Positions 5,373 to 12,111 of a stretch of 12,111 nucleotides of DNA are shown here, piece by piece. Origin of the DNA: Candidatus Bipolaricaulota bacterium (GTDB taxonomy: Bacteria; Bipolaricaulota; Bipolaricaulia; M55B111); NCBI GenBank assembly GCA_018334615.1, contig JAGXLP010000028.1:1-12111 (forward strand), written 5' to 3'. The notes beneath the pieces were generated by a model. The model ran no database searches. It was not told the origin of the DNA and saw nothing but the letters and a program-made list of their open reading frames with translations. Numbering within the stretch: the first letter of the stretch is position 1; each line of letters begins with the position of its first letter. Made by a program: the position numbers and the translations under genes.

Positions 5373-6461
5373 ATGAACCAAAAAGAACAAAAAAACAGTC
5401 TGACGAGACGAAAATTTCTTAAATGGACCACTGGAGGTCTGCTGGGTGCCGGCGCCCTGACTCTGGGACTAAATTCGTGGAAACGGACCGCAAAGGGAAC
5501 TACCGCCGTCACACAAACCAGGCCAGCAATGGGAACGTTCGTAGAAATCACCGCCGGTGGAGAAAAGAAAAAGAAAGTAAAGAACCTAATAAACAAAGCC
5601 TACGAAAAAATAATCGACGTGGATAAGACCATGAGCGTCCACAAAGACAATAGTCCCGTACACAACTTAAACAATCCGGGTAACAAGAAGATAAACCTCA
5701 GACCGAACACCTTACAGGTTTTAGAAGAAGCACAAAACATCTCCCGGTTAACCGACGGCAGCTTTGATATCACCTCCGGACCTTTGCTCGACCTCTGGGG
5801 GTTCTACGACGGCAAGCTCTCCGTACCCTCACCGGACGATCTCAAACAGGCCTTAAATCTTGTGGACTACCAAAAATTAACCCTGGAACCCTCATCCGGG
5901 ACCGCCACTCTTCCCGACAGGAATGGAAAGATCGATTTGGGGGGTATAGCCAAGGGATACGCAGTTGATAAGGCAGTAGAGGTATTAAAAAACGGGGGGG
6001 TACAAAGCGGTCTGGTAAACGCTGGCGGAGACATCAGGGCATTCGGGAGTCCGGAAGGAAAATCTACCTGGAAGGTAGGCCTCCAGAACCCGCTGCAGAA
6101 AAACGACCTGCTTTTCGGACTAAATCTATTCCTTTCCGCAATTACCACCTCCGGTAACTACGAAAGTTTCTTTACCTACCGGGGTAATAAGCTGGCTCAT
6201 ATTATCAACCCTCATACTGGTTGGCCCGTGGAAGACGTACTTAGTGTTTCCGTCCTTACCGAGAAAGCAATCAGGGCGGACGGGCTATCCACAGGGGCCT
6301 TCTGTCAGGGAAAGGATGAAGCACTGGCCACTATAGAAAAACTCGAAGATACCGAACTAATTTACATCCATAAAAGCGAGAAAGGTAAGATCGAGGTCGA
6401 GATGACGGAAGGGCTGGCTGACCGAATCAACGGAAATAGATTAGAGGTGCAGCTAAATTGA
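5373..6461 (+). CDS. apbE: FAD:protein FMN transferase ApbE (Tat-exported)
   Basis: The 362-residue ApbE enzyme uses FAD and Mg2+ to link FMN by a phosphoester bond to a threonine of Rnf/Nqr-type subunits on the outer face of the membrane. The N terminus has a twin-arginine signal: TRRKFLKW (11-18) followed by a Gly/Ala/Leu-rich hydrophobic stretch to about 33. No lipobox cysteine is seen, so it is probably Tat-exported and not a lipoprotein. Family motifs are RPAMGTFVEI (50-59), FDITSGPLLDLWGF (131-144), DLGGIAKGYAVD (188-199), NAGGD (216-220), AITTSGNYE (256-264), HIINPHTGWPV (276-286) and ADGLSTG (302-308), where the family usually has ADALAT. SD GGAGGG precedes ATG. Its stop overlaps the rnfC start by 4 bp, so enzyme and Rnf subunit are translationally coupled. 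Likely targets are RnfG and RnfD, encoded nearby. Confidence 0.95.
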   Translation: MNQKEQKNSLTRRKFLKWTTGGLLGAGALTLGLNSWKRTAKGTTAVTQTRPAMGTFVEITAGGEKKKKVKNLINKAYEKIIDVDKTMSVHKDNSPVHNLNNPGNKKINLRPNTLQVLEEAQNISRLTDGSFDITSGPLLDLWGFYDGKLSVPSPDDLKQALNLVDYQKLTLEPSSGTATLPDRNGKIDLGGIAKGYAVDKAVEVLKNGGVQSGLVNAGGDIRAFGSPEGKSTWKVGLQNPLQKNDLLFGLNLFLSAITTSGNYESFFTYRGNKLAHIINPHTGWPVEDVLSVSVLTEKAIRADGLSTGAFCQGKDEALATIEKLEDTELIYIHKSEKGKIEVEMTEGLADRINGNRLEVQLN

Positions 6462-7777
6462 GTCCTTTAACCCGCAAGCCAACCTTTAATGGCGGTATCC
6501 ATCCCCCGGATAACAAAATAACCAGGGACAAGGAAATCGAAAACTTACCCCCCCTTGGGAACCTCGTGGTTCCGATGAGTCAACATATAGGCGCCCCTGC
6601 CGAGCCGATAGTTGAAGAGGGTGAAGAAGTCAAGCGAGGTCAAAAGATCGGCAAGGCTCAGGGGTTTGTTTCCAGCCCCGTACATGCACCTACTTCCGGC
6701 GAAGTAACGGAAATAGGCTCTTTTTCACATCCTTCAGGGAGTGAAGTTAAAGGAATAAAAATAGTTCCGGACGAAAAGGACGAATCTGTCGATTTCTCAG
6801 GAGAAGATCCGGCCAAGCTTTCGGATGACGAAATAATTGAAAAAATCCAGGAAGCCGGAATTGTCGGCATGGGCGGAGCGGCATTTCCAACCCACGTTAA
6901 GCTTAGCCCCCCGGAAGACAAGGATATAGATATACTGATAATTAACGGGGCGGAGTGCGAGCCTTACCTGACAGCCGACTACCGATTGATGCTTGAGAAA
7001 CCAGAGGCAATCGTGAATGGTACAGAACTGATAGCTGGACTTCTGGGCGTTGACAAAGTTTACTTCGGAATTGAGGACAACAAACCCGAAGCCAGGGAAG
7101 CAATAGAAAGGAAAGCCAGTGGATCAATAGATGTGGTCGAGTTATCGACCAAATACCCCCAGGGCTGGGAAAAAACACTTATCCATGCCCTCACAGGTAG
7201 GAAAGTTCCCGTTGGAGGCCTCCCCCTCGACATTGGCGCAGTGGTCCAAAACGTGAGCACCGTAAAAGCCGTCTGGGATGGGGTCAAGCATGGCAAGCCT
7301 CTCTTAGAGCGGGTTGTAACCGCTACGGGAACGATCCCGGACGCCGGGAACTACAACGTCAGAATCGGTACCACGTGGAACGATTTAATTGATCAACTAG
7401 GGGGTTTACCCAAAGGCGAAACCGCTAAATTGATCGATGGTGGGCCGATGATGGGAGACACCCAGCCGGACATGGATACCCCGATAGTTAAGAGCACATC
7501 GGGAGTTCTCGCCCTGGGGAGCGAGCCGGCAGTAGAAAGAGAACCTTCGCCATGTATAAGGTGCGGAAAGTGTGTCGACGTCTGTCCGGCTAATTTGCTG
7601 CCGACTTCTATTTATAAAAGTGTTGAAGCCGGTGATATCGACAGGGCAGAGGAGCTGAACGCCACGTCCTGCTGTGAGTGTGGGTCCTGTACTTACGTCT
7701 GCCCCAGTGAAATACCGCTGGTGCAGTGGATAGTCCAGGGAAAAGGTGAAATAGAAATGAGGGAAGAAGAAGAATAG
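6458..7777 (+). CDS. rnfC: Rnf complex subunit RnfC
   Basis: This 439-residue peripheral subunit of the Rnf ferredoxin:NAD+ oxidoreductase carries the NAD(H) and FMN site and passes electrons through two 4Fe-4S clusters. The N-terminal part has the family opening F-N-G-G-I-H-P-P (10-17) and VPMSQHIGAPAEP (38-50). The flavin/NADH fold includes GIVGMGGAAFPTHVK (134-148) and INGAECEPYLTADYRLM (162-178), followed by a SLBB-type segment. The two cluster motifs are C366-x2-C369-x2-C372-x3-C376-P and C405-x2-C408-x2-C411-x3-C415-P. The start is TTG at 6458, overlapping the apbE TGA. GAGGTG lies 8 bases upstream, and no ATG fits the family N terminus. The length is close to clostridial RnfC and lacks the long C-terminal repeats of proteobacterial forms. 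It is convergent with the rest of the rnf genes, 16 bp from the RseC-like gene. Confidence 0.96.
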   Translation: MSPLTRKPTFNGGIHPPDNKITRDKEIENLPPLGNLVVPMSQHIGAPAEPIVEEGEEVKRGQKIGKAQGFVSSPVHAPTSGEVTEIGSFSHPSGSEVKGIKIVPDEKDESVDFSGEDPAKLSDDEIIEKIQEAGIVGMGGAAFPTHVKLSPPEDKDIDILIINGAECEPYLTADYRLMLEKPEAIVNGTELIAGLLGVDKVYFGIEDNKPEAREAIERKASGSIDVVELSTKYPQGWEKTLIHALTGRKVPVGGLPLDIGAVVQNVSTVKAVWDGVKHGKPLLERVVTATGTIPDAGNYNVRIGTTWNDLIDQLGGLPKGETAKLIDGGPMMGDTQPDMDTPIVKSTSGVLALGSEPAVEREPSPCIRCGKCVDVCPANLLPTSIYKSVEAGDIDRAEELNATSCCECGSCTYVCPSEIPLVQWIVQGKGEIEMREEEE

Positions 7778-7793
7778 GACGAAATAGAGCTAA

Positions 7794-8288
7794 TTAACCG
7801 GTCGCGCCGGCAGGGCTACAATCAAGGTCTTCGTCAAGGAACTGGGTTATCTTTGCCCTGGTGGAACTATTAGCGGCAAGATACCGATCATAGATTACCA
7901 GTCCTCCAAGACTCAGCAAAAAGAGCAATCCGGCAGTTCCTCCCTGAAGAGCTTTGCTGTACTCCCCAGCAAATAGTGCATTACTCAGCAGGGTACCAAT
8001 ACCCAACCCGCCAAGCAACATGGAAGCAGGTATTCCGAAGACAATTGCGGCAAGCTTTCCAAAACTTCTCGGCTCGATTTCCAGTTTTACCCTATCCCCT
8101 TTATTGACACCCAGGGGGTCCATAGCGGTTACCTCGAAGGTAGCCCCCTCCGACAGGAAACCTTCAGTACCCCCACAAGTTCCTTCACAATCGCCACAAT
8201 CTGCGTCGTTAATTACTGTAACCTTAACCCTGTTACCTTCCATCCTCTCCGACACTATTCCCGCTCTTCTCTTAATGTCTTTACTCAT
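7794..8288 (-). CDS. RseC/MucC-family membrane protein
   Basis: This 164-residue protein resembles the RseC/MucC family, often encoded beside rnf or rsx genes. The family's best-known members act in SoxR reduction and sigma-E control in proteobacteria; the role here is not known. An N-terminal soluble domain (about 8-75) contains the cysteine cluster C31-x2-C34-x3-C38. Two membrane helices follow (about 78-101 and 117-134), then a short polar tail with Cys157. It is the last gene of the - strand rnf unit, 31 bases after rnfB. It may help assemble or tune Rnf, by inference from position. No SD lies before the ATG; instead TATAAT (8302-8297) ends 8 bases upstream. It may therefore have a leaderless transcript or depend on upstream translation. 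It is convergent with rnfC, with no terminator in the 16-bp gap. Confidence 0.8.
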   Translation of the reverse strand: MSKDIKRRAGIVSERMEGNRVKVTVINDADCGDCEGTCGGTEGFLSEGATFEVTAMDPLGVNKGDRVKLEIEPRSFGKLAAIVFGIPASMLLGGLGIGTLLSNALFAGEYSKALQGGTAGLLFLLSLGGLVIYDRYLAANSSTRAKITQFLDEDLDCSPAGATG

Positions 8289-8319
8289 AACAATTAATTA
8301 TAAAGGGGGATCAATCCGT

Positions 8320-9159
8320 TTAGGAGGTCTCTTCTGGGGAAGATAATTCTACAATACATCCGGTAGGACATTTTTCGATTGCCATATCGAAGTCGTCGTC
8401 CTCTCCGTAGCTGGAATAGTCCATCCTGGATAGGTTATCCTCGACGGAAAATACCTCTTCTGGTCCCATCTTTTCACAGAGCCCACAGGCGATACAACCA
8501 ACGTCGCACTTATCCCTAACTGCCGAGCCTTCGTCCCTGGAATTACAGGCTACCTTGACGAAATTCCCGGCTAGGTTGATCTCTTCGATAGAAATGATAT
8601 TGCGGGGGCAGACCTCGACGCAGGAACCACACGCGGTGCAGGCGTCAGGATCAATTCTGGGGAGCCCGTTAACCATCTCTATAGCGTCAAACGGACAGGC
8701 CCTAGCACAATCGCCGTATCCCAGGCAGCCGTATTCACATTTAATGTTTCCACCAGTGGTAAGTTCAGCCGTGCGGCAACTCTCGACTCCCTCGTAGTGT
8801 CCAACCCTCTTCTTCTCCTCGTTATCAGCTCCACAGTGAACCACAGCGAGTTTCACTTTTCCGGGCTCGCTCGAGACCTCCATACCCATAATCTCGGCAA
8901 CCTTCTCCGCAACTTCTTCCCCTCCAGGCACACAGCTGTCGGGCGCTGCTTCTCCTTTGGATACGCTTTTAGCAAGCTGATTACACCCGGGATACCCACA
9001 CGCTCCGCAATCGAGCCCAGGCAGCACTTCTTCTATCTCCGTTACCTTGGCATCTTCCTCAATTTTAAACTTGGTGTGAGCAAACCCTAATAAACCGGCG
9101 AAAAGCAGGCCTAACCCTGCCATCGTTGCTGCCGATATAATCACGACCGGTCCAAACAT
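8320..9159 (-). CDS. rnfB: Rnf complex iron-sulfur subunit RnfB
   Basis: The 279-residue RnfB is the entry point for electrons from reduced ferredoxin. One N-terminal membrane helix (about 5-28) is followed by the Rnf Fe-S domain with C51-x2-C54-x4-C59 and C76. Ferredoxin-type motifs follow: C141-x3-C145-x5-C151-x3-C155-P, C174-x2-C177-x2-C180-x3-C184-P, and C218-x3-C222-x2-C225-x2-C228. Extra cysteines are at 109, 128, 205, 264 and 268. The length and cysteine-rich C terminus resemble the multi-cluster RnfB of anaerobes more than the short proteobacterial form. I chose ATG at 9159 because AGGTGA lies 5 bases before it. A GTG at 9168, directly after the rnfA stop, would add three residues but has no SD. 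It is translated right behind rnfA. Confidence 0.95.
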   Translation of the reverse strand: MFGPVVIISAATMAGLGLLFAGLLGFAHTKFKIEEDAKVTEIEEVLPGLDCGACGYPGCNQLAKSVSKGEAAPDSCVPGGEEVAEKVAEIMGMEVSSEPGKVKLAVVHCGADNEEKKRVGHYEGVESCRTAELTTGGNIKCEYGCLGYGDCARACPFDAIEMVNGLPRIDPDACTACGSCVEVCPRNIISIEEINLAGNFVKVACNSRDEGSAVRDKCDVGCIACGLCEKMGPEEVFSVEDNLSRMDYSSYGEDDDFDMAIEKCPTGCIVELSSPEETS

Positions 9160-9168
9160 AGTACTCAC

Positions 9169-9747
9169 CTAAGTAGGAACTAATCCGGAAAACCCCATGA
9201 AAGCCAGAGCCAGGAGACCTGCAACCAGTAACGTTATACCAGTTCCCCGAAATGGCCTGGGAATATCTTCTTCGTGTAATTCTCCTCGAATTCCAGCCAT
9301 GATTACCAGGGCAAGAGTAAAGCCCACCCCGGCACCAAATCCAAATATCGCCGACTCTAGAAAATTATACTCCCTCAACACCATAAACAGAGCCAGACCC
9401 AGAACGGCACAATTCGTCGTAATCAACGGAAGGTAGATCCCGAGCGTCTCGTATAGTTCGGGTAAATACTTCTTTAAAAACATTTCTACAAGTTGAACCA
9501 GCGAGGCAATAACCAGGATAAACGAGACGTATTCCAGGAATTCCACGTTGAAGGCTTTCAGAATAAACGTATTTATATTCCAGGTAATTATTGCGGTCAG
9601 AGTCATAACAAAAGTAGTCGCCATTCCCATACCGAAAGCTCCTTCCATCTCGTCGGAAACGCCGAGGAAAGGGCATATTCCGAGAAAGTAGTGTAGAACG
9701 AAATTCTGCGTAAGAACGATGGCTACAAAGATAAAGAAATATTCCAT
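9169..9747 (-). CDS. rnfA: Rnf complex membrane subunit RnfA
   Basis: This 192-residue integral membrane protein has about six helices and is a paralog of RnfE. Together they form the membrane core, where a shared iron-sulfur centre carries electrons across the bilayer. The ligand half-motifs are visible: GICPFLGV with Cys25, and TTNCAVLG with Cys113. The opening LTQNFVLHYFLGICPFLG and the closing LALAFMGFSG are typical of the family. The SD GGAGG lies about 8 bases before ATG and overlaps the end of rnfE, with a 2-base gap between the genes. It is intact and of normal length. Confidence 0.96.
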   Translation of the reverse strand: MEYFFIFVAIVLTQNFVLHYFLGICPFLGVSDEMEGAFGMGMATTFVMTLTAIITWNINTFILKAFNVEFLEYVSFILVIASLVQLVEMFLKKYLPELYETLGIYLPLITTNCAVLGLALFMVLREYNFLESAIFGFGAGVGFTLALVIMAGIRGELHEEDIPRPFRGTGITLLVAGLLALAFMGFSGLVPT

Positions 9748-9749
9748 GG

Positions 9750-10334
9750 CTATTTCCTCCCCGATATCCGCTGGAAGAGCCCGACAAGCAGACTCAAGCT
9801 AATAAACGCACCTGCGGGTTGAACCATAATTATCATCGACTTGTACCAGGAGCCGAGAACCTGAACCCCTCCGATCGTTCCCTGATAAAATAATTCCCTG
9901 ACACTCCCCAGGATGACGAGAGCAAGCGCGAAACCGATCCCCATACCGAGCGCATCCAGCAAAGATCGGCTAACTGGCTCCTTTGAGGCAAATGCTTCCT
10001 GCCGCCCGAGAATTATGCAGTTAGTAACGATGAGCGGCAGGTAGGGACCAAGTTGGCTACTTATCGCTGGTATGTGGGCTTCAAAGAGCAACTTAACTAC
10101 TGTCACGAAGGAGGATATCACTATCATAAAAGTTGCAATCCGTACCTGATCTGGAATCAATTTACGCAAGGAGGAGATAGCCAATCCAGAAGCCACCAGG
10201 ACGAACGTGGTGGCCAAACCCATGGATAGCCCGTTAATCAGTGAAGTCGTAACCGCCAGGGTCGGACACATCCCCAGAACCTGAACGAATACGGGGTTTT
10301 CCTTCCATAGACCCTTAATAAAGTCTTTAACCAT
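9750..10334 (-). CDS. rnfE: Rnf complex membrane subunit RnfE
   Basis: From the preferred start this is a 194-residue integral membrane protein with about six helices, the partner of RnfA in the membrane core. The N terminus reads GLWKENPVFVQVLGMCPTLA, as in other RnfE proteins. Cys23 (GMCP) and Cys106 (VTNCIILG) are the expected cluster ligands. VRELFYQGTI follows later. I prefer ATG at 10334: it lies one base after the rnfG stop, with GGTGA 5 bases upstream. In-frame GTG (10343) and TTG (10352) would extend into rnfG and have poorer ribosome-binding sites. Intact. Confidence 0.94.
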   Translation of the reverse strand: MVKDFIKGLWKENPVFVQVLGMCPTLAVTTSLINGLSMGLATTFVLVASGLAISSLRKLIPDQVRIATFMIVISSFVTVVKLLFEAHIPAISSQLGPYLPLIVTNCIILGRQEAFASKEPVSRSLLDALGMGIGFALALVILGSVRELFYQGTIGGVQVLGSWYKSMIIMVQPAGAFISLSLLVGLFQRISGRK

Positions 10335-10335
10335 C

Positions 10336-10893
10336 TCACTCACCCTCGTCAAAGATACTTCGGACGCGAGTTAATTCCTTGTTTATTATATTTACTATTG
10401 CCCTCGAGGAGATTGTTGCTCCCGTAATTGCCTGGATTTCGCCCGTCTCGGGCTCCTCAGTCTTTACCAGGCCGACTTCCTGGCTGATATTTAGTCCTCT
10501 AAACTGGTTTTTAAAGTCTTCTCCCCTTATTTTACCCCCGAGTCCGGGTGTCTCGTTCGATTCCAAAATCTGGATTCCTTTAATTTCCTTTAGGTCCGGA
10601 CCAACTCCCGCCATTACGCGAATGGTTCCCTGGTAGCCACTCCCACTAGCGGTAAAAGCATAACCAATCAGCTCGTTCGATGAGTCATAACTCTCGTAAA
10701 TGACCTTTCCGTCCATCGTCTTCTTTTCGTATGACTCAGTTGGCTGGACGACGTAATAGACGGCTTCCCGTATGGCTTCCTGCTGGTTTTGTTTTATTAG
10801 CGGGTCGGCGTAGTTGGAAACCATGGAGAGGACAAGGCCGCTAATTAATCCAAGTACGGTTAAAGTAAGAACCATCCTCCCTATCTTTTTCAT
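10336..10893 (-). CDS. rnfG: Rnf complex flavoprotein subunit RnfG
   Basis: This 185-residue subunit has one N-terminal membrane helix (about 6-26) and an outward-facing FMN-binding domain. FMN is covalently attached by ApbE to a threonine in the [ST]-G-A-[TS] motif, here AITGATISSRAIV, predicting Thr160 as the site. The companion motif NETPGLGGKI (113-122) is also present. It relays electrons between RnfB and RnfD. Its ATG overlaps the rnfD stop as ATGA (10890-10893), so translation is coupled. The stop is one base before rnfE. Length is typical. Confidence 0.96.
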   Translation of the reverse strand: MKKIGRMVLTLTVLGLISGLVLSMVSNYADPLIKQNQQEAIREAVYYVVQPTESYEKKTMDGKVIYESYDSSNELIGYAFTASGSGYQGTIRVMAGVGPDLKEIKGIQILESNETPGLGGKIRGEDFKNQFRGLNISQEVGLVKTEEPETGEIQAITGATISSRAIVNIINKELTRVRSIFDEGE

Positions 10894-11852
10894 CTGCTAC
10901 CACCGCCAAACGGGGCTGGAACGGTAAAACGGTCAATCAGGGGCCGGAAAGCATTCATCAACAGAATGGAAAACATAACACCTTCCGGATAACCTCCCCA
11001 GGTTCGTATTACCAGGGTGATAACACCGACTCCAACTCCGAAGATCCACCGACCGGACTTGGTTACGGGAGAAGTAATCGGGTCAGTAGCCATAAATATT
11101 GCTCCAATTAGGAAACCCCCGGCTAGAAGATGAAATAGCGGAGGAGAAAACTGACCGGGATAAATACCCCAAATCACCGCGGAAAGCGCCAGCAAGGAAG
11201 CTATCGCCCCGGCGGGAATCCTCCAATCGATATAGCCTTTAGCCAGGAGGTATATTCCACCTATGATCAAAGCCAGTGCCGAGGTCTCCCCGAGCGAACC
11301 GGATATATTCCCGACGAACAATCTCCAGAGGGGAGTCATAACGTTATCGAACCTGGCTGCGGCAAGAGGAGTTGCGGAAGTAACCGCGTCAAACCCGACA
11401 GGCTTTGTCCACGTAGTCATGAATACCGGGTAAGCTGCAACGAGAAATGCCCTGCCAATCAACGCAGGATTAAAGATGTTTTTCCCCAGGCCACCGAAAA
11501 GCTGTTTTCCTATAGCTATCGCAAAGACGCTTCCCAGACCCGCCGCGAAAAGAGGAATTTCGGGAGGCAAAATCAGAGCAACCAGCAGACCCGTCACAAG
11601 GGCACTATTGTCGGATAGGTCTACATCCCGGCCGAGAACCTTTTGCATCAAAGCTTCCGATAAAAGGCTGGCCAGGACTGTCGTCAGTAAAAGGTATACT
11701 GCGTCAAGTCGGAAGTAATATATTCCTGCAGCAACCGCGGGAAGGAGAGCTAAAGCCACTCCCCGCATAACTTCTGAGGTCTTTTCGCCCTTATGTATGT
11801 GAGGAGAATACGAGAGACGATAGCTATTATTTTTGTTTTGATCGCTTTCCAT
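10890..11852 (-). CDS. rnfD: Rnf complex membrane flavoprotein subunit RnfD
   Basis: The 320-residue RnfD is a polytopic membrane protein, with roughly nine to ten hydrophobic segments from residue 31 on, and is a likely site of ion translocation. The flavinylation motif is DAVTSATPLAAAR (155-167), predicting FMN on Thr161. Other family motifs are FGGLGKNIFNPALIGRAFL (119-137), the ATDPITSPVTKSGR loop near 255-268, and RTWGGYPEG (283-291). It is the first gene of the - strand unit. The SD AGAGG lies about 8 bases before the ATG, and a TATAAT lies 43 bases upstream. The 4-bp overlap with rnfG suggests fixed stoichiometry. Intact. Confidence 0.96.
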   Translation of the reverse strand: MESDQNKNNSYRLSYSPHIHKGEKTSEVMRGVALALLPAVAAGIYYFRLDAVYLLLTTVLASLLSEALMQKVLGRDVDLSDNSALVTGLLVALILPPEIPLFAAGLGSVFAIAIGKQLFGGLGKNIFNPALIGRAFLVAAYPVFMTTWTKPVGFDAVTSATPLAAARFDNVMTPLWRLFVGNISGSLGETSALALIIGGIYLLAKGYIDWRIPAGAIASLLALSAVIWGIYPGQFSPPLFHLLAGGFLIGAIFMATDPITSPVTKSGRWIFGVGVGVITLVIRTWGGYPEGVMFSILLMNAFRPLIDRFTVPAPFGGGSR

Positions 11853-11895
11853 GCAATAATCCTCTCATCAATGATAAAAAATATGAATTTTTAGT

Positions 11896-11923
11896 ATTAT
11901 ACTGGATTTTCGGCGACAGCAAA
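11896..11923 (-). promoter_or_regulatory. Probable promoter of the rnfDGEAB unit
   Basis: A perfect TATAAT (11901-11896) is preceded by a weak -35, TTTGCT (11923-11918), at 16 bp. The start would be near 11889, leaving a leader of about 37 nt. The weak -35 could mean an activator is needed, which is inference. Confidence 0.5.
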
Positions 11924-12111
11924 ATTACTCAACCTAAAATCCCTTTAGAACTCCCCCACGGAGCTTTTTTGTGCGACCTTATGATAACAAACAAAATTTT
12001 CCCTGGCAACCATCATTCCAAAAGACATAGTCAAAAAAGACAGGCCAATTTACAGGGCTTCAAATGGTCATACCTGAACTGAGCGCTTCTAATACATAAG
12101 CTGGAAAGAAA
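11924..12111. other. Window edge without a recognisable gene
   Basis: AT-rich DNA upstream of the rnfD promoter. The longest + strand reading frame starts at an ATG at 11981, has 33 codons, no SD and no family resemblance. A 4-bp stem CTCC/GGAG followed by six T (11951-11970) is too weak to call a terminator. An upstream gene may begin or end beyond the window. Confidence 0.4.

Noticed and set aside
11951..11970. Possible + strand terminator CTCC/GGAG with six T
   Set aside because: A 4-bp stem is too short, and there is no + strand gene for it to end.
11981..12082. Small + strand frame of 33 codons at the right edge
   Set aside because: No ribosome-binding site, low-complexity polar composition and no recognisable family.

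Overview
The window is a compact bacterial chromosome segment of moderate G+C. It looks like an anaerobe: it carries an entire Rnf ferredoxin:NAD+ oxidoreductase with its flavin transferase. Most protein genes have good Shine-Dalgarno (SD) sites matching the common anti-SD, and several promoters match the ordinary sigma-70 consensus. I cannot name the organism. No phage, transposon, insertion sequence or CRISPR array is visible.

Positions 85-1145 (+ strand) form a stable-RNA cluster: tRNA-Gly(GCC), initiator tRNA-fMet, tRNA-Leu(UAA), a second identical tRNA-fMet, tRNA-Met(CAU), and the tmRNA gene ssrA. Three near-consensus promoters lie in front of the Gly gene and of each fMet gene. In all three the -10 box ends exactly 10 bases before the mature tRNA. 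The tmRNA sits 22 bases behind tRNA-Met and is probably made from the second fMet promoter. Its predicted tag peptide is long and ends in Ala-Ala-Ala-Pro-Val-Gly, not the usual Leu-Ala-Ala.

Positions 1252-5213 are housekeeping. The replicative helicase gene dnaB (+) faces pyruvate kinase pyk (-). Upstream of pyk on the - strand is a 293-residue sigma-70 family factor gene. It has a perfect TTGACA-16-TATAAT promoter, a leader of about 157 nt with a 12-bp direct repeat, and a strong intrinsic terminator between it and pyk.

Positions 5296-11923 are the Rnf locus, split into two converging transcription units. The + unit is apbE-rnfC, overlapping by 4 bp. ApbE is a Tat-exported FAD:protein FMN transferase and RnfC is the NADH-side subunit. 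The - unit is rnfD-rnfG-rnfE-rnfA-rnfB followed by a small RseC/MucC-family membrane protein. ApbE would attach FMN to Thr160 of RnfG and Thr161 of RnfD. RnfB takes electrons from reduced ferredoxin, they cross the membrane through RnfG, RnfD, RnfA and RnfE, and RnfC reduces NAD+ while ions are pumped. All six core subunits are intact. The last ~190 bases hold no gene I can support.

I do not see a clearly new multi-gene system. The items most worth a second look are the atypical tmRNA tag, the split Rnf operon, and the sigma-factor leader.
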